A DNA stretch of 64,000 nucleotides. Origin: Desulfobacula sp. Lineage in GTDB: Bacteria > Desulfobacterota > Desulfobacteria > Desulfobacterales > Desulfobacteraceae. Below, in pieces: positions 19,267 to 26,790 of the stretch; within the stretch, counting starts at the first letter, position 1; each line of letters opens with the position of its first letter. Both the position numbers and the translations under genes were made by a program. The stretch covers positions 44,242 to 108,241 of the forward strand of contig JAMPXP010000019.1 in the NCBI GenBank assembly GCA_023701135.1, in the 5' to 3' direction. The notes under the pieces were generated by a model, which saw only the letters and a program-made list of their open reading frames with translations, had not been told where the DNA came from and made no database searches.

Positions 19267-20703
19267 CTACCATACAAACGAAAATTCAATGGGCCCGGAA
19301 CCCGGAAAAACCGATTCCGGCGGTAAAACTGAAATATGAAAGACCCGGCCGTCAGGGGAGGCCTTGCCTGTGTTTGCCACATCAATGATTCGGGGAAGGC
19401 CGTGGCCGGTTTGGGTAAAGATGCGGGTGAGTGCAAGACGGATCTCATCCCCGGGATCGTCGGACGTCTTTGTCCTTCGGGCATGAAGCAGGGCTTCAAC
19501 CATCCGGTTCATCAGCAGTTGAAATGTTATGGAATCCCCGGTCAGAGCGGCGGCCTTGGGGATACAGGCCGTGTCCTTGTGCTTTATTCCGGCCATGGGG
19601 GTAATTCCCGCCTCAATAAGCTGCAGGATTCTGTCTTCGGAAAAAAGCGTCTGGGTGGAAGCCGTATTTTTTTCATCACAGGCGGCCATGGCCAGGTTTT
19701 CCATTTGATACGCCGGATACCGGGTGAATTCCAGGGGCCAGCCTGAAGCTGCAACCGATTTTGCACACAGGGTTCCCATGCCCCATACCGGGGAAACAAA
19801 CAAAGGGGTATCCTCACATTCATGGGCCGGACGGACGGCAAAGGCATTGGCCAAAAGCATCACCCAGGCCGCACCGGCATGGGTTTTAAGCTTTCTGAAT
19901 GTTGCATGGGCCATGTCGTCAAGATAATGCCTGATGTACGGGATCTTATGGAGCCGGTTCCAGTTTTCGATTCTGAAAAATTCAGGGCTGATCCATGCGC
20001 AGGAGGGCACCAGCATTCTGTCGGCAAATCCGAGGACTTTTTCCAGGTTTTTGAGGGAAGGCAGGGTATTGTCAAACCCGAGGTCAATGAGGACCAGGTT
20101 GGGGATGTCCTCCGGGGGAAGAGCTTCGACGGCATCCAGAACCGTTTCAAGGTGTTCGGGGGAGACGCAGGACAGGCTGACCCGGATCCGTTCATATCCT
20201 TTGATCTCTGCCTGTTGAATAAGGGTCTGAAGCCCTCTCCAGGCGGACTCGGTTTTTTGAAACGTGGGGTTTGAAAAGATTTTCCTTAGCATTAAGGAGG
20301 GGTCCGGGTTGCCGCTTGTATGATCCAGGGCCCTGTCAAAGGATGTATCAGGGACTGCCACCATGGACAGGATATCCTCCAGGGCAGCCTTTTGGCCTTG
20401 AGCAGGGAAATCCGTTTTTTTTGGCTGAGGCGCTCCCGGCAAGGGTTTCTCTTTGGAAGGGGTTACCGGCAGGGGCAGGCTTTTCAGGATTTCGCCGGGT
20501 TTGAAATCCTTGATGCGCTTCAATTTCAGGGTGACCGCCCCCTCAGGGGCCAGGGGCAGATAAAGAACCGGAGAGACGGTGCTCACGGCATCATCCAAGG
20601 AATACAGATCCACCTGAACAAATCTGGGGATGAATTTTCCTTCAGGCAAAGGGGCAAAGGGGCCCAGGGCAAGGATTTTATAGGGAAGGGGGGACTCGGC
20701 CAT
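19267..20703 (-). CDS. TssB-TssC-like fusion protein (divergent T6SS sheath paralogue)
   Basis: This 478-residue protein combines features of both T6SS sheath subunits in one chain. Residues 8-79 look like TssB: YKILALGPF matches the start of TssB (VLVMGDF), and RIKDFKPGEILKSLP matches the TssB motif SLKDFDPDAVVEKVP. Residues 108-478 look like TssC: ALEDILSMV resembles the TssC start, and FQKTESAWRGLQTLI matches the TssC ESxWRGL motif near residue 154. Later stretches (TRYPAYQMENLAM) recall the TssC body. The start at 20703 follows AAGGAAG; a longer frame upstream is out of context. A true tssB-tssC pair lies at 37.8-39.8 kb, so this is an accessory paralogue. Its role is unknown; I infer a baseplate, tail or regulatory part. 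Confidence 0.75.
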   Translation of the reverse strand: MAESPLPYKILALGPFAPLPEGKFIPRFVQVDLYSLDDAVSTVSPVLYLPLAPEGAVTLKLKRIKDFKPGEILKSLPLPVTPSKEKPLPGAPQPKKTDFPAQGQKAALEDILSMVAVPDTSFDRALDHTSGNPDPSLMLRKIFSNPTFQKTESAWRGLQTLIQQAEIKGYERIRVSLSCVSPEHLETVLDAVEALPPEDIPNLVLIDLGFDNTLPSLKNLEKVLGFADRMLVPSCAWISPEFFRIENWNRLHKIPYIRHYLDDMAHATFRKLKTHAGAAWVMLLANAFAVRPAHECEDTPLFVSPVWGMGTLCAKSVAASGWPLEFTRYPAYQMENLAMAACDEKNTASTQTLFSEDRILQLIEAGITPMAGIKHKDTACIPKAAALTGDSITFQLLMNRMVEALLHARRTKTSDDPGDEIRLALTRIFTQTGHGLPRIIDVANTGKASPDGRVFHISVLPPESVFPGSGPIEFSFVW

Positions 20704-20704
20704 C

Positions 20705-20845
20705 TCATTCTTCCTTCTGTTTTTTGAAACTATGCTGCAAGGCTTCCTGGGCTTGCTGCAGGGCCTGCTGAAGGGTTTGCACCAGCAGATAGGCGTTGCC
20801 CACAGACATGATGATCCGGTTGGAAATGCTCGCATGTTCCGGCAT
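20705..20845 (-). CDS. 46-residue glutamine-rich helical peptide, coupled to the sheath-like gene
   Basis: A 46-codon frame starts at 20845 and ends one base before the ATG of the TssB-TssC-like gene, as expected for translational coupling. The product has a hydrophobic then glutamine-rich amphipathic helix (NAYLLVQTLQQALQQAQEAL) and a lysine-rich tail. It overlaps, in another frame, the degenerate extension of the truncated vgrG. Its own ribosome binding site is weak. A faint likeness to the RebB family helix is possible but unproven. It may be a real small protein or the tail of a disrupted gene. Confidence 0.4.
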   Translation of the reverse strand: MPEHASISNRIIMSVGNAYLLVQTLQQALQQAQEALQHSFKKQKEE

Positions 20846-20858
20846 GGCACGGATTCCG

Positions 20859-21023
20859 GAGGACCCTTAAGGGGTCAATATCCCTGTGATCCGATGCCAG
20901 GATGATCTCAAAGGCATAGGGCCTGGAAATGGCCTCGTATCCTTTAAAACTCACCACCGTAAATGTTTCCGTATTTATTCCCCGGGAGACGAAAGAATAT
21001 TTCATCTTGGTCAGAAGGCTCAT
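20859..21023 (-). pseudogene. Truncated vgrG remnant (first 55 codons)
   Basis: The frame starts at an ATG after AAGGGA. Its first 50 residues match the N terminus of the intact VgrG at 21314 at about half of all positions, including NxETF, FKG.EAIS.PY and DID. After PLRVL the likeness stops, and the frame runs on through unrelated low-quality sequence to 20730. It lies opposite in direction to the intact vgrG, 290 bases away, so an inverted second copy seems to have been deleted here, joining the minus-strand operon to a former vgrG promoter. The 5' leader at 21024-21154 has no other gene. Confidence 0.75.
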
Positions 21024-21154
21024 GGGCGGTCCCTTGTTTCTTGGGTTGATATCTTCCAATAGCTTGTTTTCGGGTTTATTGGTAACACGTCCATGGATTC
21101 CTGACAAGAGGAATTCCCCCTCTCTCCAGGGCCATTTTTTGTAAATCATTTTTC

Positions 21155-21183
21155 TTGACTCCGGATACCTGTATTACTATAAA
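21155..21183 (+). promoter_or_regulatory. Sigma70-type promoter for the VgrG island
   Basis: TTGACT (21155-21160) and TATAAA (21178-21183) are separated by exactly 17 bases, close to the sigma70 consensus. Transcription would start near 21190, giving a leader of about 120 bases before vgrG at 21314. No other promoter this good is seen before the five-gene island. Confidence 0.6.
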
Positions 21184-21313
21184 CAATGAACCAAAAGGAA
21201 AACAGGGCCATCCCTTACCTCCCTGGAAAATAGACCCTGAAAAGATTCAAAAACGGTTTATCAATATGCCGGGACCTATCGCAAAAATATGAGCATATGG
21301 AAAAGGACACCAA

Positions 21314-24226
21314 ATGGATTATGTAACCCAGAAAAAATTTTCCTTTATATGTGATTCTCTGAATGAAGAAACCTTTGGCGTTATCCGGTTCAAAGGATTT
21401 GAGGCGATTTCAAAGCCCTATGAATTCGATATCATGCTGGTGACCGGTAACCCCGACATCGACATGGACGCCGTCATGAGCGATACGGCCCATCTTGTCA
21501 TCCATACAGGGGATAATGATGTGCGCTTTAACGGGGTTCTTTCACGGTTTGACCAACTCCATGAGACCGACGGATATTTTTTTTACCGGGCCGTCCTGGT
21601 ACCCCGCCTCTGGTGGCTGTCCCTGAACCGGAACAACCAGGTGTTTATCAAACAACCCCTGGACGAAATCATCTCCACTCTTTTGAAGAAAATCAACCTT
21701 GCCCCGGGTCTGGATTTCGAATTCAGACTCCAGGATCCCTGCAAGGAAAAAGACTATGTCTGCCAGTATGGGGAGAGCCATTTTAATTTTATCTCCCGGT
21801 GGCTGGAGCATGACGGGCTTTATTATTTTTTTGAGCAGACTCCCCAGGGAGAAAAGCTGGTCCTGACCGATTCAAAGATCACCCATACGGATCTTCAGCT
21901 TCACCCGGACCTGTCCTATCAGCCCCCGTCGGCCCTGGAAACCTTTAGAACGGAAGAAACCATAGGCATTCTGACCTGCCGGAGGCGTCAGCTTCCCCAT
22001 GATATTCTGCTGAAGGACTATGATTATGAAAGACCTTCTCTGGTCATCGAGGGCCGCGCCGTTGTAGAGGATAACGGGAGGGGATCGGTCTATTCCTATG
22101 GAGAGCATTTTCTCACCAGCGAACAGGGGAACAGGCTGGCAAAGATCCGGGCCGAGGAACTCTCCTGCCGGAAAAAAGAATTTTTCTGTGAAAGCAGTGT
22201 GCCCGATCTGACAGCCGGATACACCTTCAATCTGACCGATCATTTTACCCGGGCCTTTAACCAAAAATACCTGGTCACGGAGGTGACCCATCAAGGCTCC
22301 CAGACTGGCTATCTGATTTCCGGCATCCGGAACGCCCTGGCCGATCTTGAACAACAGATGGTGTATCAGAATGCTTTCACCGCCATCCCGGCCGACGTCC
22401 AGTTCCGGGCCGAGCGGAAAGCCTCCAAACCCGTCATCTCCGGTACCCTTCACGCCACCATTGATGCGTCCGGCAGCGGTGATCATGCGGAATTGGATGC
22501 CCAGGGCCGGTACAAGGTCCGCCTGCCCTTTGACGTTCATTCTTCCCACATGGACGGCAAAGCCTCCTGCTATGTGCGCATGCTCCAGCCCCATGCAGGA
22601 CCCCCGGTGACCGACCAGAGCCGCGGTCCGCTACCCTCGGGGTTTCATTTTCCCCTCCGGAAAGGCACCGAAGTGCTGCTGACCTTTATCAACGGCGACC
22701 CGGACCGCCCTGCCATTTCAGGTGCCATCCCAAATCCCGGCATTTCAAGCACGGTGAATGAAACCAGCCAGACCAAAAATATCTTCCGGGATCATTACGG
22801 CAATGAGATGGTCTTTGATTCCACTCCGGGAGACGAGCATATCCGGCTGTACAGCCCCCATCACAATTCGGGTCTCGAACTGGGAAAGAGTGAGAAAAGC
22901 TGGACGGATTCCGATAAAACAGATTTGTTGTTGGGAAATAGTTTCAAGGCCGGGATCGGGTCTGAAACGAGCTTTTCCGCCGGTTTTGGAATAGATGTTC
23001 TCGGTGGTGCAAGGCTTGGCGGCACCCTGGGGATTGAACACAATGTTCTGGCAGGCGCTTCCCACTCCTGGACCCTGGGTTACCGGTGGGATTGGTCCAA
23101 GGGGCCTTTTGTACAGTCAACCAGCAAGGATGCCATGATTACTGCCAGGGAAGACATTATCCTGGGTGCAGGCGATGAATTCTGCCTTGCTGCCGGGATT
23201 CAGCGGCTCAAAGATAAACCCAAGGCCAGCATTTCAGAGAAAAATAAATCCGTGATCCGGGCCACCCGAAACGGCATTACCCTGTCTCTGGGCAACAAAT
23301 TGGGTGAGACCGCCGAGGGAAGCGGCAGAGCGCAATGGTTTGAGGAATCGGGACCAGCCAAAATCGAAGATGATACAAAATGGGCGTTGTTCAATGGGGG
23401 TTCCCTTATTGCATTTGCCGGGTCAATGGTAGGGCATTTGGAAAGCATCAGAAAGAACAGTACAGGAGGGGCAGTGGTGTCAGGATTGGCGATGACCTTT
23501 CTTTTATTGGCGGCAGCCGTCACCTCAAAGCATTTGCATCGAAATAACATATCCGATTCCATGATTGAACCGGCTACCCATAAAGAACCGTCTCAAAAGA
23601 TCTGGATGCATGAAAACGGCACCATCGGCATTGTTTCCACCAAAGGGCCCATGGGTAGCCAAACAGAAGGGGATGAAGGGAAAATTATCATCGGGGTGAA
23701 CAAACAGATTGACGGGGCTAAAAATAGCCGGTTTTTTTATAATGCCCAGACAAGCATCACTGAGGCCATTGATCCAAGCAAGTCAAGTAAATTAAAGGAC
23801 TTCCTGGGGCTTGAACCGTCTCAAAAACCAATTCCACTGACTTCTTACAAAAAGATGGGTGAAGGTTCCAATATCATTATTGAAAAAGGCTGCATTAATA
23901 TCCGGGAAGGGGGAACCTCTCCCGAGGCCGAACCGGATTCACAGATCCTTCTGGAAAAGGATAAGGGAATAGAGATCAAGGTAAATGAAGACGGAAAAGA
24001 ATTTTCTCAAATTTGGCTCTCAAAGCAGACGGGAAGCATTTATCTGGATAATACCGAATCAAAGATAGGGGAAATGTATTTGATGAGCAAAAAAGGGATA
24101 TCGATCAGAAGTGGCACAAATGAAGATATTCTGCTGAGGGCAGACGGGTCGGGAGAGATCAAAATGATGAGCAATTCCTATTTTGAGGGGACAATTGACC
24201 AGAAAAATTTTAGAGTGCTTAAATAA
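21314..24226 (+). CDS. vgrG: VgrG spike protein with long C-terminal extension (TssI)
   Basis: This is the trimeric puncturing spike of the T6SS, 970 residues long. The gp27-like hub spans about residues 1-370, the gp5-like OB fold about 380-470 (YKVRLPFD...CYVRMLQPHAG), and the repetitive beta-helix begins after RDHYGNEMVFD near 490. The protein is longer than a basic VgrG of about 650. A helical hydrophobic insert lies inside the extension: SLIAFAGSMVG near residue 697 and VVSGLAMTFLLLAAAV near 720-737. Beta-rich sequence (GEGSNIIIEKGCINI) resumes and reaches the C terminus. AAGGA precedes the ATG. It heads an island of adaptor and PAAR-like genes. No known toxin domain is visible in the extension. 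Confidence 0.93.
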   Translation: MDYVTQKKFSFICDSLNEETFGVIRFKGFEAISKPYEFDIMLVTGNPDIDMDAVMSDTAHLVIHTGDNDVRFNGVLSRFDQLHETDGYFFYRAVLVPRLWWLSLNRNNQVFIKQPLDEIISTLLKKINLAPGLDFEFRLQDPCKEKDYVCQYGESHFNFISRWLEHDGLYYFFEQTPQGEKLVLTDSKITHTDLQLHPDLSYQPPSALETFRTEETIGILTCRRRQLPHDILLKDYDYERPSLVIEGRAVVEDNGRGSVYSYGEHFLTSEQGNRLAKIRAEELSCRKKEFFCESSVPDLTAGYTFNLTDHFTRAFNQKYLVTEVTHQGSQTGYLISGIRNALADLEQQMVYQNAFTAIPADVQFRAERKASKPVISGTLHATIDASGSGDHAELDAQGRYKVRLPFDVHSSHMDGKASCYVRMLQPHAGPPVTDQSRGPLPSGFHFPLRKGTEVLLTFINGDPDRPAISGAIPNPGISSTVNETSQTKNIFRDHYGNEMVFDSTPGDEHIRLYSPHHNSGLELGKSEKSWTDSDKTDLLLGNSFKAGIGSETSFSAGFGIDVLGGARLGGTLGIEHNVLAGASHSWTLGYRWDWSKGPFVQSTSKDAMITAREDIILGAGDEFCLAAGIQRLKDKPKASISEKNKSVIRATRNGITLSLGNKLGETAEGSGRAQWFEESGPAKIEDDTKWALFNGGSLIAFAGSMVGHLESIRKNSTGGAVVSGLAMTFLLLAAAVTSKHLHRNNISDSMIEPATHKEPSQKIWMHENGTIGIVSTKGPMGSQTEGDEGKIIIGVNKQIDGAKNSRFFYNAQTSITEAIDPSKSSKLKDFLGLEPSQKPIPLTSYKKMGEGSNIIIEKGCINIREGGTSPEAEPDSQILLEKDKGIEIKVNEDGKEFSQIWLSKQTGSIYLDNTESKIGEMYLMSKKGISIRSGTNEDILLRADGSGEIKMMSNSYFEGTIDQKNFRVLK

Positions 24227-24285
24227 GGCGGGAGTCAGGAATCCGGATCTTGATCCCCATAACCTGAATTCGAGGATCGCTTCCC

Positions 24286-26784
24286 TTGGAAATCATTAAC
24301 GACACCCCCTTCACCATCGCCCCGATTCCGGGCCGGATCCCCTTTCCCGGCCATTCCCTGACCTTTGCGGTCAAGGGCGCTTTTGTGCTGGAGCCGGGCA
24401 AAAAGGCTGCCGTTGCTTCCGGTCAGATTTCTCCCGCCGGGGATGAATATTTTCCCGGGGGTCAGGAGGGGACGGGCAGTCTTTTCTACGGGTCTGATTT
24501 CATGTATTTCAAGCCCAGGACGGATCTTTTGCTGACAGGCACCTGCCGCACACCGGGGGGCCACCCCGAAGAGCGCTGTCCGGTAACCTTCGGGGTCGGG
24601 GCCTGGGAGAAAACCCTGGTGGTCCGCAGGGACCTTTCCGGACAGGGTCGGCCGGGATTCAGAGAGGTTCCCGGACCCTTTGCCGAAATGGCCCTGACCC
24701 ATGAAAACAGTTTCGGGCCGCTTCCGGCCCTGGGGCCCCAGCGTCTCAAGCGGATGGGCAGTTTCGGCCCCAAATGGAAGGATGAGCGATGGCCCTGGTT
24801 TCCCGAGGATTTTGACTGGCGTTATTGCAACCAGGCCCTGCCGGACCAGCAGGTTGCCCCCTATTTGAAGGGGGATGAATCCCTTTATTTTAAGCATCTT
24901 CATCCGCAGTATCCGGAATTCCGATCATCCCTGCCCGGCATCCGGGTGAAATGTTTTATCCAAAAACAGGCCCCTGAGAAATCCGAACCTTCCATCTTTG
25001 CGGAAGTCCCCATGAATCTGGATACCCTGTGGGCGGATATGGACTCCCAGACCCTGGTCCTGGTCTGGCGGGGGTGGACCCGGACGCTATCTGCTGAATA
25101 TGAAGAGCTGGATCATCTTTATATCCTGTCTGAACCCACAGACACCGGACCGCAACCCCTGGACCATTACCGCGAAATATGCATCCGGGCCCTGGACCGG
25201 GAAAATCGGAAATGGGAACCGGCGCCTGAGGCCCCGGTCGAACCGGTACTGGCCCATGGACCTGAACCGGTCCTGCTCCGGGAATCCGATCCGGAGGTTA
25301 AAATAAAAACGGCCGTTGAAAAGCCAATGACAGAGCCCCCCATGGATTTGAGAAAACAGCTCAAGACTCAGACAGCAGCCCTTATGGCCCAGCTCGGGCT
25401 GAATCTGGACGGGCTTGATCCAAAGGCCCGGCAGGGAATCGAATCCCGGCAGGAGGCGTTGCTGGACCGGCTTACGGAAACTGATCCGGCCAGAATCCAG
25501 GCCGGGGATCTGGAAGACTTTGAAAAACAGAAAATCCAGGCACTGGAAGAACTGGGAATTGATCCGGCCCGTATCCCGGCGCCGACGCAAAAGGCCAAAA
25601 TGGAACAGGTCCGGGTGCTGAAAGCCATGGGCATGGACGAGGCGCAGATCGGCGCTTTGAGCCGGGACCCGTCTTTTCTTGAATTTCAGGGCATCATGGT
25701 CGCCGCCCTTCCCAAAATGGGGCTGGACCCGGAAAATCTGGACCCGTTTATCCTAGAGATCCAAAAATTTGTCCCGCCCTTGAAAACAGGTGAAGATCAG
25801 CCGCCGAAAAAGGGAGACGCTTCCGAGGAACCGGCCTTGCCGCCGGAACCGGCTGAACCGGTGGGCCGGGTTCTGACACGGCAGAGGGTGGAGGAGCGGG
25901 CCGCTGTCCAGGATTCCTTTAAGGGAGAAGATTTCAGGGGCCTGGACCTGTCCGGTCTGGACCTGTCCGGCCTGGATTTTTCCGGAGCGGATTTCTCAGG
26001 GAGCCATCTGACCGGCACCCGGTTTCTCCGGTCCAATCTGGGCCGGGCCGATTTTACCCGGGCCGGGCTGGAAGATGCCGACCTCACGGCTGCCGACTGT
26101 ACAGAGGCCTGTTTTGATCATGCCGTGCTTTGCCGGGCAGCGCTGGAGGACACGGTTTTTGAAAAAGCCGCCATGATGGGGGCGGATTTTACCGATGGCC
26201 GGGCCCGGGATGCCTGTTTTGTTCAGGCGGATCTGGCCGGGGCGGAATTTAGCCGGGCAGATCTGATGGGTGCGGATTTTTCCGGTGCCGTCCTGGATCA
26301 GGCCCGGTTTTCAGAGGCCGTCCTGAAAGAAGCCCGCCTTGAAAAGGTGAGATGCAGGGAGGCTGATTTTTTCAAGGCGGATCTGACCGAATTAAGGGCC
26401 TCGGGGGGCTCTGATTTTTCCGGGAGCCGGTTTTCCCAGGTTAAAGGCCGTGAATCAATCTGGCAAAAGGCCATTTTAAAGGAAACCGATTTTTCCTTTT
26501 CGGATCTGGAAGGGGCCAATTTCCGGGAAGCAGATCTGGCGAACGCCGACCTGACCGCCGCAGACATGAAATTTGCCCGGTTTATCAAGGCGGGTCTGGC
26601 CCGGGCCAGGCTCATCCGGGCCAACCTGTTCCAGGGCTGTCTTGAAGAAGCCGATCTGGATTGCACGGATCTTCGGGGGGCCAGTCTTTATGGTGTGGAA
26701 TTTCTCAATGCAAAAATGCGCAACACTCTGGTGGCCAAGGCCGATCTGACCATGACCAAGCTGGATAAAAAGGAAAGGACATAA
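24286..26784 (+). CDS. DUF2169 adaptor domain fused to pentapeptide repeats
   Basis: This 832-residue protein begins with a DUF2169 domain (about 1-320, starting MEIINDTPF). That family is regularly found beside VgrG and is thought to act as a T6SS adaptor or chaperone. A helical, acidic middle (about 345-500, with QLGLNLDGLDPKAR) follows. Pentapeptide repeats run from about 545 to the end, with consensus A(D/N)LxG as in DFRGLDLSGLDLSGLDF. The start is TTG at 24286: the frame has a stop 7 codons upstream and GAGGAT lies at good spacing. It would form a right-handed quadrilateral beta-helix. The gene is 6 bases from the next pentapeptide gene. A role in loading VgrG cargo is likely; a toxic role is not excluded. 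Confidence 0.85.
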   Translation: MEIINDTPFTIAPIPGRIPFPGHSLTFAVKGAFVLEPGKKAAVASGQISPAGDEYFPGGQEGTGSLFYGSDFMYFKPRTDLLLTGTCRTPGGHPEERCPVTFGVGAWEKTLVVRRDLSGQGRPGFREVPGPFAEMALTHENSFGPLPALGPQRLKRMGSFGPKWKDERWPWFPEDFDWRYCNQALPDQQVAPYLKGDESLYFKHLHPQYPEFRSSLPGIRVKCFIQKQAPEKSEPSIFAEVPMNLDTLWADMDSQTLVLVWRGWTRTLSAEYEELDHLYILSEPTDTGPQPLDHYREICIRALDRENRKWEPAPEAPVEPVLAHGPEPVLLRESDPEVKIKTAVEKPMTEPPMDLRKQLKTQTAALMAQLGLNLDGLDPKARQGIESRQEALLDRLTETDPARIQAGDLEDFEKQKIQALEELGIDPARIPAPTQKAKMEQVRVLKAMGMDEAQIGALSRDPSFLEFQGIMVAALPKMGLDPENLDPFILEIQKFVPPLKTGEDQPPKKGDASEEPALPPEPAEPVGRVLTRQRVEERAAVQDSFKGEDFRGLDLSGLDLSGLDFSGADFSGSHLTGTRFLRSNLGRADFTRAGLEDADLTAADCTEACFDHAVLCRAALEDTVFEKAAMMGADFTDGRARDACFVQADLAGAEFSRADLMGADFSGAVLDQARFSEAVLKEARLEKVRCREADFFKADLTELRASGGSDFSGSRFSQVKGRESIWQKAILKETDFSFSDLEGANFREADLANADLTAADMKFARFIKAGLARARLIRANLFQGCLEEADLDCTDLRGASLYGVEFLNAKMRNTLVAKADLTMTKLDKKERT

Positions 26785-26790
26785 TCCGTT

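Noticed and set aside
20704..20850. Longer start for the TssB-TssC-like gene at 20850
   Set aside because: The added 49 residues are cysteine- and arginine-rich noise in the region of the decayed vgrG, while 20703 has a good ribosome site and a TssB-like start.
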